A DNA stretch of 58,625 nucleotides from Bacteroidales bacterium (GCA_016928075.1 JAFGLJ010000017.1:1-58625), one strand, 5' to 3'; positions 29,290 to 38,223 are shown, counted from the stretch's first letter. Numbers and translations are program-made. Notes: generated by a model from the sequence alone, not told the origin.

Positions 29290-29721
29290 ATGAGCAATAT
29301 GAAGACAAGGTTATTATTATATGCGTCTATTATTATACATGTTTTTCTTTTTGCCGGTTGTACTGAATATTATGAAGAAGTAACAGACTGTAACCTTTCA
29401 GGCACGCTGACCACATGTGGCCCCGACCAGGACTATTCAGGATGTACATTTATAATGTACATTGATGTAGACACAGATCCTGATAACGGCAATCATGTGA
29501 AGGCATTATCCGATATTTTCACGGGAGGGGAATTTCATTATTCGTATGACATAAGTGATGTGGAACCCGGCATATATTACGTATATATCATGATGGATAT
29601 AGCAAAGGGTTTCTTAAATGTTGGCTTCTACGATGGGGGACTGAAGCCCGGATCACCTCCGGATGCTCCCAACGTTGAGATAAAATGCAGAACCGTCCTC
29701 AATTGGGAAATTTACCACTAA
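29290..29721 (+). CDS. Unknown small lipoprotein, 143 residues
   Basis: Start chosen at MSNMKTRLLLYAS; the frame opens 15 codons earlier, and a second ATG lies three codons on. The leader ends FLFAGCTEYYEE, a good lipobox. The mature part has several cysteines and a beta-sandwich look (CTFIMYIDVDTDPDNG, then GEFHYSYDISDVEPGIYYVY), like a small carboxypeptidase-regulatory or transthyretin-type module. Not assigned to a family. Confidence 0.6.
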   Translation: MSNMKTRLLLYASIIIHVFLFAGCTEYYEEVTDCNLSGTLTTCGPDQDYSGCTFIMYIDVDTDPDNGNHVKALSDIFTGGEFHYSYDISDVEPGIYYVYIMMDIAKGFLNVGFYDGGLKPGSPPDAPNVEIKCRTVLNWEIYH

Positions 29722-29750
29722 AATTAACTTACTTTCGATTTAATGGTTTA

Positions 29751-29781
29751 TTTTTATCTCTGACAAATACAGAGATAAAAA
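29751..29781. other. Perfect 12-bp hairpin between two lipoprotein genes
   Basis: TTTTTATCTCTG pairs with CAGAGATAAAAA around ACAAATA, about 30 bases after one stop and 50 before the next start. There is no T-run after the stem on either strand, so it may be an mRNA-stabilising structure rather than a terminator. Confidence 0.5.
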
Positions 29782-29832
29782 CACCATTTATTAACAAAAG
29801 AGCAAGTTATTAGAGCCAGCCGGCAAACTCAA

Positions 29833-30525
29833 ATGGAAATGAAGAGAATCTCGTACCATTGCCCATATATAATTATGGTAGTAATATTGATTCTTGCAAC
29901 TGATTGTAAGAAAGAAAACGAAGACCCACCTGAAACAGTAACAGATACTGATGGCAATGTTTACACCACTGTAACCATAGGGACACAGGTCTGGATGGCT
30001 GAGAATCTCAGAACTACAACGTATAATGATGGTACTTCAATACCCCAGGTAACAGCCAACAATGAATGGAAAAACATGAAAACGGCGGCTTTCTGCTGGT
30101 ATGGGAATGATGCTGACAGCTATGGAAATACTTATGGTGCTCTTTATAACTGGTATGCTGTTAATACAGATAAATTATGCCCCGCAGGCTGGCATGTGCC
30201 AACTCACGACGAGTGGACCACCTTAACCGATTATATTGGTGGTGCGGTCGTTGCAGGTGGAAAATTAAAAGAATCCGGAACTTTGCACTGGGATAGTCCA
30301 AACTTCGGTGCAACAAACGAAACAGGTTTTACAGGCCTTCCCGGGGGTAGCCGGCAGGACGGCGGATTCATGTTCATAGGTGTTTCCGGCAGCTGGTGGT
30401 CGGCAACTGAGTCTAACGCCGACTGGGCAATTGAGCGCGGCCTTAACTATAATTCCGGCAGTGTATTCTGGGTTAGCTTCAATCCAAAATCAAACGGGTA
30501 CTCCGTCCGTTGCCTGAAGGATTAG
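29833..30525 (+). CDS. FISUMP-domain lipoprotein
   Basis: 230 residues. A hydrophobic leader ends LATDCKKENED, a lipoprotein-like site. The rest is one FISUMP domain (Fibrobacter succinogenes major paralogous domain): DTDGNVYTTVTIGTQVWMAE, GALYNWYAV, CPAGWHVPTHDEW, GFTGLPGGSR, GSWWSATES and a terminal GYSVRCLKD. It is one of two FISUMP proteins in this stretch (the other ends at 34788). These are surface or secreted proteins of unknown role. Confidence 0.85.
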   Translation: MEMKRISYHCPYIIMVVILILATDCKKENEDPPETVTDTDGNVYTTVTIGTQVWMAENLRTTTYNDGTSIPQVTANNEWKNMKTAAFCWYGNDADSYGNTYGALYNWYAVNTDKLCPAGWHVPTHDEWTTLTDYIGGAVVAGGKLKESGTLHWDSPNFGATNETGFTGLPGGSRQDGGFMFIGVSGSWWSATESNADWAIERGLNYNSGSVFWVSFNPKSNGYSVRCLKD

Positions 30526-30573
30526 TCCAGCAGCAGTTTGGATGTTAATTTTTATTATTTTTTTTAAGATGTT

Positions 30574-31314
30574 ATGAAACTGGCTCACTTCAGGTTTTAT
30601 GAGGAACTGAATGAATTTCTTCCAGAGGAAAAAAGAAAAACTTCTTTTTCATATGAATTCGGCGGGAAACCTTCAGTAAAGGATGCCATAGAGGCACTGG
30701 GAGTTCCGCACGTTGAAGTTGATCTTATCCTTGTTAATGGAGAGTCGGTTGACTTTGCATATAACCTGAAAAACGGGGATAATATATCTGTTTACCCGGT
30801 ATTTGAAGGATTGGATATCACTCCTTTGATACGGTTAAGGGAAAAACCTCTTCGTAAGGTCAAATTTATTCTTGATGCGCACCTTGGACGACTGGCCAAG
30901 TATCTCAGGCTATGTGGATTTGATACTCTTTTCAGCAATCGTTTCAGTGATCCTGAAATAGTGGATATTTCGGAGAAAGAAAAAAGGATTATCCTGACAC
31001 GTGACAGGGGTATTTTAAAAAACAACCGGGTAACGCACGGTTACTGGATAAGGTCACAAATACATGAAGAGCAGCTTAAGGAAGTATTAACGCGTTTTGA
31101 CCTTAAGGATCAGATAAGGTTTTTTACACGTTGCATACGATGCAACTCGCCACTTGAGGATGTTAAGAAAGAAGATATTGCAGAACGTCTTGAAGAAAAA
31201 ACAAGGCTTTATTATTCCAGTTTCAAACGATGTCCGGGATGCAACCGCATCTACTGGAGCGGCTCACACTTTGAGAACATGAAGAGGTTAATAACTCAAA
31301 TTATCAACGGGTGA
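30574..31314 (+). CDS. Mut7-C RNase-domain protein with N-terminal ubiquitin-like domain
   Basis: 246 residues. The N-terminal beta-grasp (Ub-Mut7C-like) domain (about 1-85) includes DLILVNGESVDFAYNLKNGD and VYPVFEG. The Mut7-C PIN-like domain follows, with FILDAHLGRLAKYLRLCGFD, ILTRDRGIL and conserved acidic residues. The C-terminal zinc ribbon has TRCIRCNSPL and KRCPGCNRIYWSGSH. Family members are predicted ribonucleases. No signal peptide, so cytosolic, unlike its envelope-protein neighbours. Confidence 0.88.
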   Translation: MKLAHFRFYEELNEFLPEEKRKTSFSYEFGGKPSVKDAIEALGVPHVEVDLILVNGESVDFAYNLKNGDNISVYPVFEGLDITPLIRLREKPLRKVKFILDAHLGRLAKYLRLCGFDTLFSNRFSDPEIVDISEKEKRIILTRDRGILKNNRVTHGYWIRSQIHEEQLKEVLTRFDLKDQIRFFTRCIRCNSPLEDVKKEDIAERLEEKTRLYYSSFKRCPGCNRIYWSGSHFENMKRLITQIING

Positions 31315-31442
31315 GCAGGTTCATTCAATTCGCATGTCGCTATGCAGACTGTAAAATTCAAAAATCATTTTCATAAACTTATGTTTTTTTAGTAATTTGC
31401 ATATACCTCATAATATTTATGTCAAGACGAATATTTCAATAA

Positions 31443-32237
31443 ATGAAAGACATAATCATATTCATATGCTCCCTGGCCATAGTATTGACCGGTTCCGTTT
31501 GTCATGCACAAACCAAAGCAAAGATTTCGAAGCCCCGTCTTGAGCTGGAAGATAATCAGATTAATATTCGATATGATATTCTTAATAGTCTGGAAACCGA
31601 CATTTTCAGGATATGGATTGAGATTACGGATTCAACGGGGAATTATTTGCCGGCTTTATCTTTGAGTGGTGATATAGGTGACGATGTAAAAGGGGGCAAT
31701 GATAAAATGATAACATGGGATTATGCTTCAGACAATATTTATCCTGAGGCCGGAATCTATGTTCAGATAAATGCGGAATTGCTGACAACTGTTGAGGCAA
31801 CTGATATTATTCTGCAGGATAAGAAAATCAGCCGTGCTGCCGTAATTGGTCAGTCGATGGTATTTCCGGGCTGGGGATTATCCAGGGTAAATAAAGGTAA
31901 ACCTCACTGGATAAAGGGATTGGCAGGATATGGATGTATTGCTGCATCTGTTGTTTACAACAGGAAGGCAGTTACAAGTTATGAAGATTATGAAGATACA
32001 TCTGATTTTAGTGAAAGAAATGAGTTCTATAATAACTCGGTTAGAGAGGATAACCTGTCAGAATTATTTGCCTATGCTGCGGCAGGTATCTGGATAATGG
32101 ATTTGATATGGACTGTTGCCGGTTCCTCAAAGCTAAATAGGGGACCGAATTACGGCCAGGCAGGAAGAATCTCAGTTTATCCGGTGTATGAACCATCAAT
32201 GCGAGCACAAATGGTAACAGTTACATATACTTTTTAG
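31443..32237 (+). CDS. Secreted protein of unknown function, DUF5683-like, partner of caspase-like gene
   Basis: 264 residues with a signal peptide ending GSVCHAQ. An N-terminal beta-sandwich half (about 25-115) with DNQINIRYDILNSL and KMITWDYASDNIYPEAGIY is followed by a hydrophobic half with MVFPGWGLSRVNKGKPHW, a small-membrane-protein pattern like DUF5683, and a terminal beta strand (AQMVTVTYTF). It lies 30 bases before a caspase-like gene on the same strand. Family assignment is from memory of motifs and is tentative. Confidence 0.65.
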   Translation: MKDIIIFICSLAIVLTGSVCHAQTKAKISKPRLELEDNQINIRYDILNSLETDIFRIWIEITDSTGNYLPALSLSGDIGDDVKGGNDKMITWDYASDNIYPEAGIYVQINAELLTTVEATDIILQDKKISRAAVIGQSMVFPGWGLSRVNKGKPHWIKGLAGYGCIAASVVYNRKAVTSYEDYEDTSDFSERNEFYNNSVREDNLSELFAYAAAGIWIMDLIWTVAGSSKLNRGPNYGQAGRISVYPVYEPSMRAQMVTVTYTF

Positions 32238-32267
32238 AAAAAACAAGAAACATAATCCCTGGAAGAT

Positions 32268-33422
32268 ATGAACTTAAAACATGTCGTATTCAGTTTGATT
32301 TTTCTTTTCTGCTTTTCTTTTATTAAGGCACAGGTGATTAAAAGTGAAAAATCGTACCTGAAGTTAAACGTCAAGCCGAAAAAAGAGGCAATAGAGATAC
32401 CGGATACAATTTCTCCTGAACTGAAAATAATATCACCGGCTATTACCGAAGGTAAAAGATTCATAAGCACTTCACCGGAAATGATTCTTATAGGTAGGGC
32501 TATAGATGAAAGCGGTATAGCATCTGTTATTATTAATTCGGAGATCAATGAAATTAACGAGACAGGGATGTTTTCCAGGAGGTTGTTGCTGGAGCCCGGA
32601 GAAAATTTAATTACAGTAATTGTTCTTGATAAAAAATACAATTCCCTGGATAAGAAATTCTATATTGATTATTCACCTCCCGAACCAACTCTTGCTGAAA
32701 TCGTAGAGGAAGAATCAAAGTATTATGGTTTTTTAATTGGTATAGACAATTATGAAGATCCGACCATCCTGCCTCTGGATAACCCGATATCTGACGCAGA
32801 AGGAATATATGAGATATTAACCCGTGAATATATCTTTGAAAAAGAAAATGTGAAATTAATCAAAGATGCTAGACGCAGAGATATCGTGAATGCTCTTGAT
32901 GAATTTGCTGACTTGATTACTCCCAATGACAACCTGCTTATATTTTATGCCGGTCATGGCTGGTGGGATGAAGATGCCAATATAGGTTACTGGCTCCCTT
33001 CAGATGCAAGACGTAACAGTAAGGCAGACTGGTTCCGTAACAGTACACTTGTTGATTATTTAAAGGAAATAAAATCAAAACATACTTTGTTGATCACCGA
33101 TGCATGTTTCGGGGGGTCAATATTTAGATCAAGAAAGGCCTTCCCCGAAGCAGAGAAAGCTATTCAGAAACTTTATGAGTTGCCGAGCCGTAAAGCAATG
33201 ACCAGTGGCACAATGACAGAAGAGGTGCCTGACCGCAGCTCTTTTATTAAATTTCTCTGTGAAAGGCTGACGGACAATACTGAAAAATACCTGTCATCTG
33301 AACAATTGTTCAGCAGCATACGGTTAGCGGTCATTAACAACAGTGATGCAGTACCCCAGTATGGAGAGATCAAAAATGTTGGAGACCAGGGTGGAGAATT
33401 TATATTTATTAAGAGAGAATAA
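32268..33422 (+). CDS. Secreted caspase-like (C14) protease
   Basis: 384 residues. The signal peptide ends SFIKAQ. An Ig-like beta domain (about 40-125) is followed by the caspase fold (about 145-384): YGFLIGIDNYED, FYAGHGWWDED with catalytic His about 230, and LLITDACFGGSIF with catalytic Cys about 280. Both catalytic residues are intact. The fold is the p20-like metacaspase/orthocaspase class, with specificity after basic or acidic residues not predictable. The signal peptide places it outside the cytoplasm. Confidence 0.9.
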   Translation: MNLKHVVFSLIFLFCFSFIKAQVIKSEKSYLKLNVKPKKEAIEIPDTISPELKIISPAITEGKRFISTSPEMILIGRAIDESGIASVIINSEINEINETGMFSRRLLLEPGENLITVIVLDKKYNSLDKKFYIDYSPPEPTLAEIVEEESKYYGFLIGIDNYEDPTILPLDNPISDAEGIYEILTREYIFEKENVKLIKDARRRDIVNALDEFADLITPNDNLLIFYAGHGWWDEDANIGYWLPSDARRNSKADWFRNSTLVDYLKEIKSKHTLLITDACFGGSIFRSRKAFPEAEKAIQKLYELPSRKAMTSGTMTEEVPDRSSFIKFLCERLTDNTEKYLSSEQLFSSIRLAVINNSDAVPQYGEIKNVGDQGGEFIFIKRE

Positions 33423-33450
33423 TTCCGGAATAATATGATCATATTTTATT

Positions 33451-34788
33451 ATGGGCTATAATAAAAAAATACTTACCGCTCAATATGTTATTAAGGCTGT
33501 TATCTTTTTTTTCTTGATTATCCTTCTGTTTGGATGTAAGAAAATCGAACCGAAAAGAATAGTCAAGGTAGAGACCATTTCAATAACGGATATTGGATAC
33601 ACATCCTGCACGGCTCAGGGTAGTATTATTGACATTGGAGAAGATGGTATTACCCAGCATGGTTTCTGCTGGTCAACATCCCAGAATCCAACATTGGCTG
33701 ATAATAAAAAGGAATTAGGTCCCAGAAACTCAACCGGCGTATATTCGGATATTCTAACCGGACTATCTCCCAATACTACTTATTATATAAAGGCTTTTGC
33801 CAGAAGTCATGATGAGGAGTTCTATGGTGATCAGGAGTCATTTGTTACCCTTGCCCCCAGAGAACCTACGGTTATAACAACAGCAGTACATAATATAACA
33901 GAGAATTCTGCTCAGTGCGGGGCTGAGGTCATAGATGATGGCGGGGTGAAACTTATAATGAGAGGAGTATGCTGGTCAACGATTACTGGGCCCACAATTG
34001 CAGACAGCCATACAGAAAATGGCGATGAGATAGGATTATTCGTAGGTGACCTGACCGGCCTTGATCCGGGTACCACCTATTATGTACGGGCTTATGCTAC
34101 CAATTCAATTGGCACATCATATGGTGAGGAGCTAAGTTTCGATACCGAATGGCCACAGAGCGGGACTTTTAACGATCCGAGGGATGGTAATGAATATCCC
34201 TGGATTAAAATGGGTGAGCAGATATGGATGGGAGTAAACCTGGCATATCTTCCGGAAGTAAGTTCCGGGACTACGAGTACTACAATCCCTATTTATTATG
34301 TCTATGATTACAACGGAACCAATGTTGCTGAAGCAAAAGCTTCGGATAATTATAAAACCTATGGCGTATTGTATAACTGGCCTGCAGCTATAGAGGCCTG
34401 CCCCGACGGATGGCATCTACCTTCGGATGATGAATGGAAACATCTTGAGATGTTTCTTGGAATGAGCCAGGAAGATGCTGATAATACAGGCTTTAGAGGC
34501 ACTGATATAGGTAGTCAGATGTCACGGTATTCTTTTTTGTGGGATGATGGGGCACTGGAAAATGATCCGGCCTTTGGATCAAGTGAATTTGTAGCTCTCC
34601 CCGGGGGCTATTTATCCTACGTTTATGCTCAATTTCGTACAATAGGATCCGATGGCAACTGGTGGAGTATGACTGACTTTGATACAAATAATGCATGGAG
34701 AAGGTCTATAAATTACGATAATAGTGGAGTACAGAGAGACTATACTTATAAAGCCAATGGATTCTCGGTTCGCTGTGTTCGTGATTAA
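33451..34788 (+). CDS. FISUMP-domain lipoprotein with two fibronectin-III-like modules
   Basis: 445 residues. The leader ends LLFGCKKIEP, a lipobox. Two fibronectin-III-like modules (about 40-133 and 135-230) each carry GFCWSTSQNPT or GVCWSTITGPT and a PNTTYYIKAFA/PGTTYYVRAYA strand. A C-terminal FISUMP domain (about 240-445) follows: GNEYPWIKMGEQIWMGVNL, GVLYNWPAA, CPDGWHLPSDDEW, LPGGYLS, GNWWSM and GFSVRCVRD. Starts 28 bases after the caspase gene, so probably in the same transcript. Confidence 0.85.
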   Translation: MGYNKKILTAQYVIKAVIFFFLIILLFGCKKIEPKRIVKVETISITDIGYTSCTAQGSIIDIGEDGITQHGFCWSTSQNPTLADNKKELGPRNSTGVYSDILTGLSPNTTYYIKAFARSHDEEFYGDQESFVTLAPREPTVITTAVHNITENSAQCGAEVIDDGGVKLIMRGVCWSTITGPTIADSHTENGDEIGLFVGDLTGLDPGTTYYVRAYATNSIGTSYGEELSFDTEWPQSGTFNDPRDGNEYPWIKMGEQIWMGVNLAYLPEVSSGTTSTTIPIYYVYDYNGTNVAEAKASDNYKTYGVLYNWPAAIEACPDGWHLPSDDEWKHLEMFLGMSQEDADNTGFRGTDIGSQMSRYSFLWDDGALENDPAFGSSEFVALPGGYLSYVYAQFRTIGSDGNWWSMTDFDTNNAWRRSINYDNSGVQRDYTYKANGFSVRCVRD

Positions 34789-34806
34789 ATTCAATAACTA
34801 AATCAT

Positions 34807-35058
34807 TCAGTCTTTCCAGTTCCACCATTTCAGCTTCTCCGGATCCCGCTTGTCTTCCGGCGTTTCAGCATAATATACCGCGCAGCGAAAAACATAAAGA
34901 AGACACCTGTCCTGCTTCTCGCCTGCAAAACTGTTTGACAGCCTGTAAAGCTCCTCCGGATCCTGCCCTTTCAGGTCATCAACCTTTTTGATTCCTATGT
35001 GCCAGAGGTCACTGGCTATTGATTTGCCCACGCCGGGAATAATTGTGAGATTTTTCAT
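34807..35058 (-). CDS. Helix-hairpin-helix (Cdd1 'pathogenicity locus') family protein
   Basis: 83 residues: LTIIPGVGKSIASDLWHIGI is a helix-hairpin-helix, followed by VDDLKGQDPEELY and the family's end CAVYYAETP...LKWWNWKD. These small proteins carry the name 'pathogenicity locus' from their first description but are widespread; DNA binding is likely from the fold. It converges on the FISUMP gene. Confidence 0.8.
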   Translation of the reverse strand: MKNLTIIPGVGKSIASDLWHIGIKKVDDLKGQDPEELYRLSNSFAGEKQDRCLLYVFRCAVYYAETPEDKRDPEKLKWWNWKD

Positions 35059-35088
35059 TACTATTTAAATTAATTGTCTAATATGCTT

Positions 35089-35144
35089 CAATACCCAGTC
35101 CTCAGTCCTCAGTCTCCAGTCTCCAGTTTCCAATCCTCAGTCTA
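35089..35144. repeat. Eight tandem 7-mers, consensus CAGTCYY
   Basis: In register, the units read CAATACC, CAGTCCT twice, CAGTCTC twice, CAGTTTC, CAATCCT and CAGTCTA. The array ends two bases before the racemase stop codon on the opposite strand. Confidence 0.9.
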
Positions 35145-35146
35145 AT

Positions 35147-35989
35147 TCATATATTATCCCTGCTTGTTGCCGACTGCCGACTGCCAACTGCCGACTGCCG
35201 ACTTTCATTTCTCATCTCTTGATACATTAGCACTGCCCTCTCTGCCAGCACCATGGTAGCATTAACAACCGGCAGGTCAATCCTGTCCGGGTTATAGGCA
35301 AGGGGTATTTCCGTACAGCCCAAAACAATTACTTCAGCTCCCCTGTCGGCAAGATGCTGACTTGCAATGGCAAGAAGATCCTCGTTCAGCTGATGATCAG
35401 TTTTAGACTTAATGCCATATACAGCCTTCATAACCATATTACCCTCTATTGAGTCGACCGGTGTTAATACTTCAAAACCTTTGGCTTCCAGTTCCTTATT
35501 ATACAGGCCAGATTGAATAGTTCCGGAAGTGGCCAGCAAACCAACTTTTTTAATATCAGGATATTTACCGGCTACCTCGATTGCCGTTTCCCGTATCATA
35601 TGGATAATTGGAATATCCACCGATTCCTGCATGTAATCATAGAAATAATGTACTGTATTGCAGGGTATTGCGATAAATGACGCACCGGCTGACTCCAGTT
35701 TTTTTATACTGAACCTGAGATACGGCTTTATCAGGTTCCCGCCATCGGCTATCGATTCCATCCTGTCAGGTACCTGCGGGTTGCTGAAAATAATAGTCGG
35801 AATATGCTCCTGGTCTGTTTCTGCAGGAGTGATATCCAATATCTGTTTGTAAAGATCTGCTGTAGCTTCCGGCCCCATACCCCCGAAAATACCTAGAATA
35901 ATATCGTTGCCAGCAGGAGCCTGTTTTATATCTGAATTACATGCAGTGATAAGGAGGAGAAGTGCTGTTAGTAAGGAGAGGTGTTTCAT
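35147..35989 (-). CDS. Aspartate/glutamate racemase family lipoprotein
   Basis: 280 residues. Lipoprotein leader ending LLITACNSD. The racemase fold has LGIFGGMGPEATADLYKQIL, IAIPCNTVHYF with the first catalytic Cys, GLLATSGTIQSGLYN and VLGCTEIPLAY with the second catalytic Cys. Both catalytic cysteines are present. Aspartate racemases are normally cytosolic, so an exported lipid-anchored form is unusual. The last 18 or so residues (SRQSAVGSRQSA and on) are encoded by a 7-mer tandem array and probably do not belong to the fold. Confidence 0.87.
   Translation of the reverse strand: MKHLSLLTALLLLITACNSDIKQAPAGNDIILGIFGGMGPEATADLYKQILDITPAETDQEHIPTIIFSNPQVPDRMESIADGGNLIKPYLRFSIKKLESAGASFIAIPCNTVHYFYDYMQESVDIPIIHMIRETAIEVAGKYPDIKKVGLLATSGTIQSGLYNKELEAKGFEVLTPVDSIEGNMVMKAVYGIKSKTDHQLNEDLLAIASQHLADRGAEVIVLGCTEIPLAYNPDRIDLPVVNATMVLAERAVLMYQEMRNESRQSAVGSRQSATSRDNI
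35167..35201. repeat. Five tandem 7-mers, consensus CTGCCGA, inside the racemase 3' end
   Basis: TTGCCGA, CTGCCGA, CTGCCAA, CTGCCGA, CTGCCGA in perfect 7-base register; read on the minus strand the unit is CAGTCGG and encodes the SRQSAVG tail. The core CAGTC is shared with the opposite-facing array at 35089. Confidence 0.88.
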
Positions 35990-35991
35990 TT

Positions 35992-36018
35992 GTTGAATCG
36001 TTTAATCGTTGAATTGGG
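35992..36018. repeat. 27-bp dispersed repeat (9-mer based), copy 1
   Basis: GTTGAATCG, GTTTAATCG, TTGAATTGGG: a string of related 9-mers directly upstream of the racemase start (minus strand). It matches 25 of 27 bases at 55962-55988. Further diluted copies lie near 36055-36080. Confidence 0.75.
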
Positions 36019-36224
36019 ATGTTTAATTGTTTAGATCGTATGTTGAGAGGTATATTAATTTTTTGATGGTTTAATCGTTAAAAAGGTAATCGCATTAGTG
36101 GGTAAATGTTCCTCGGGGCTCGTACAGATCGGTATGCATGGTTTGTATAGCATTGATCTACAATTATATGACGCCTCCAGCGTCAAACTTCGAAATTCAT
36201 TATTCGCTATTCGATATTCATTAT

Positions 36225-37874
36225 TCATCTTTTCTCCAGCCACAGGTCTCTTACCCTTGAGTTGGTTACTTTCATCCCCGTTATCTTATTCCTTTTCCTG
36301 ACAATGGTGATCGTGTTAATAAAGCCACTGTCGGAAACATAGACATTCTTATCAATGCACTCAAGGGAGAATTCACCGTGGCGGGTCTGGTAACCAAATA
36401 GTTCACCGTTTTTCAGATAGAACCGGTACTGGGTCTCCAGTTCTGGCGACCAGTATTTCCCTGCGATATCCTGGAGTTCTTTTTCACCGGGTATATATTT
36501 TTCTGTTTTCACCCAGTTATGACTGGCGCCATTGACGGATATAACTAATTTTTCCGGTACGGTATCAATTAGATTTATTTTCAGTCTCCTGTTGTTATTG
36601 AACAAAACACTGTCACTGGCAGTAAATAACCTGGTATCGCCACCACCAGTGTACTTGCATACCAGGGTATCACCTTTCCTGTATATTTCGAACAACCTGT
36701 CAGGGATATCTCCAGACTTATAGGCACCGGCATACCTGTTGATTATACTGTCATCTATTCCTTTTTCAGTGAAGTTAAACGCGGTTTCCTCTTCTTTTTC
36801 TTTGTCAAAAAGTATATCTGCAATACTGTTTATCTTCCCTGAGACACCGGATGAGGAGAAGTTAGTAAGTACGACAATTTCAGTCTCATGTTCAGGGAAG
36901 GTGCAGGCATATGATCTGAAACCACCAATTGAACCGCTGTGGGAGATTCTTCTCTCATCCCTGTATTCATCGATTTGTACACCAAAGGCATAGTTATTGG
37001 GTTTTCCATTATTAAAGGGATCAAGCGTTAACATCATTGAGAATGCTTCTTCCCATCCTTCAGGCGAATCATAATAATATCTCATCCATTTAAGAAGATC
37101 TGCTGCAGTTGAATGGATATTCCCGGATCCTGTATATGCCCAGTATTCTATTTCTTTTACAAATCCACTGTTGTATGATCCATTATAAGATGTGGCGTAA
37201 TTACGTGCAATCCTGTTGTATTTATCCTCAACATAGGTATCATAAAGTCCCAGTGGCTTGAATATCTCTTCTTTCATCCAGTCTGCAAAATTGTCACCCG
37301 TTATCTTTTCTATTATTATTGCTGCCAGTATATATCCTGTATTACTATACATATATTCAGACCCTGGTTCAAAGTTCAGGTCCTGCTGCCTGGTCATGAA
37401 CCTAAGCAGGTCATCGTTGTTCTTCATATCATCATCCCTCCATCCTGCAAGTGCCAGGAGGGTATGAAGACTTCTTAAGCCGCTGGTATGATGTAGCATG
37501 TGCCTGAAAGTTATCTTATGACCAAAATCGGGTAGTTCAGGCAGGTATTTCCTGATATCATCATCTATTGACAGTTTGCCTTCCAGGTGTAGCTTAACAA
37601 TGCCCATGGCTGTAAACTGCTTTGAAACAGAGGCTATATTGAATCTAGTTCCGTATGTGTTCGGGACATGATATTCCATGCTAGCCAGTCCGTATGCCTG
37701 CGAAAATACAGGTATGCCGTGAACTGCAATGCCAGCAGTGCCCCCGGGGTGATTCGGACGGTTCCATTCAAGGAAGAGACTATCGATGGCTTTTAGCTTA
37801 TTTTCACTGACCTGCGCGGAGGATGAAACTGAAACCAGCAGAATAATGATGATTGGAATGAGAATATTTTTCAT
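36225..37874 (-). CDS. Serine hydrolase, beta-lactamase/esterase (class C-like) family
   Basis: 549 residues. The signal peptide ends SVSSSAQ. The catalytic domain (about 25-345) has the SxxK motif in FNIASVSKQFTAMG, the YxN motif in SEYMYSNTGYILA and HSGSIGGFRS as the third motif. A C-terminal beta domain (about 380-549) resembles the lipocalin-like tails of such proteins. Members are esterases, D-aminopeptidases or PBP-like hydrolases and few are true beta-lactamases. The stop codon abuts a CATTATTC-type repeat. Confidence 0.9.
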   Translation of the reverse strand: MKNILIPIIIILLVSVSSSAQVSENKLKAIDSLFLEWNRPNHPGGTAGIAVHGIPVFSQAYGLASMEYHVPNTYGTRFNIASVSKQFTAMGIVKLHLEGKLSIDDDIRKYLPELPDFGHKITFRHMLHHTSGLRSLHTLLALAGWRDDDMKNNDDLLRFMTRQQDLNFEPGSEYMYSNTGYILAAIIIEKITGDNFADWMKEEIFKPLGLYDTYVEDKYNRIARNYATSYNGSYNSGFVKEIEYWAYTGSGNIHSTAADLLKWMRYYYDSPEGWEEAFSMMLTLDPFNNGKPNNYAFGVQIDEYRDERRISHSGSIGGFRSYACTFPEHETEIVVLTNFSSSGVSGKINSIADILFDKEKEEETAFNFTEKGIDDSIINRYAGAYKSGDIPDRLFEIYRKGDTLVCKYTGGGDTRLFTASDSVLFNNNRRLKINLIDTVPEKLVISVNGASHNWVKTEKYIPGEKELQDIAGKYWSPELETQYRFYLKNGELFGYQTRHGEFSLECIDKNVYVSDSGFINTITIVRKRNKITGMKVTNSRVRDLWLEKR

Positions 37875-37888
37875 AATGTGAAATGTTA

Positions 37889-37980
37889 AAAAGATAAAAG
37901 ATAAAAGTACAAAGTAAAAAGTAAAAAGTAAAAAGTTGGAGCGAAGCCCGCCTTCGCCGGAGGCTATGGCGGGCGAAGCG
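37889..37980. repeat. Composite repeat: seven AAAAGNN 7-mers plus GC-rich REP (family 2), copy 1
   Basis: AAAAGAT twice, AAAAGTA, CAAAGTA, AAAAGTA twice and AAAAGTT are in exact 7-base register (37889-37937). The palindromic TTGGAGCGAAGCCCGCC...GGCGGGCGAAGCG block follows (37936-37980). The block starts 14 bases upstream of the serine hydrolase start, so it sits in its 5' region. The same composite recurs at 39526. Confidence 0.88.
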
Positions 37981-38115
37981 TAAACGTTTATAATTCAAAC
38001 ATTCAAGCGCTCAAACCTGATTTTATCAATTTTTAAACCTTAAGATGTAGCTTTTTTCCGAACTTAACGACTCATAAGCTGAAAACTGATTAATGGACGG
38101 TAGAAAAAGAAATAA

Positions 38116-38223
38116 GAGGAGATATCCGAGATAACAGGATTGTCCAGGTCTGCAGTAAGTGTAAGATTGGTTAGGGTCCGTAGAAAACTGGAAGAGAACC
38201 TAAAAAGAATTGAAAATGAATGA
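38116..38223 (+). pseudogene. Remnant of a sigma-70 family factor, region 4 only
   Basis: After an in-frame TAA (38113-38115) the frame reads EEISEITGLSRSAVSVRLVR, then VRRKLEENLKRIENE and stop. This is the C-terminal helix-turn-helix (region 4) of an ECF-type sigma factor, where intact genes read like Y.EISEITG.S...V..RL.R.R.KL. No start codon or regions 2-3 remain upstream. It overlaps the next remnant by 8 bases, as in intact sigma/membrane-protein pairs. Confidence 0.6.
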
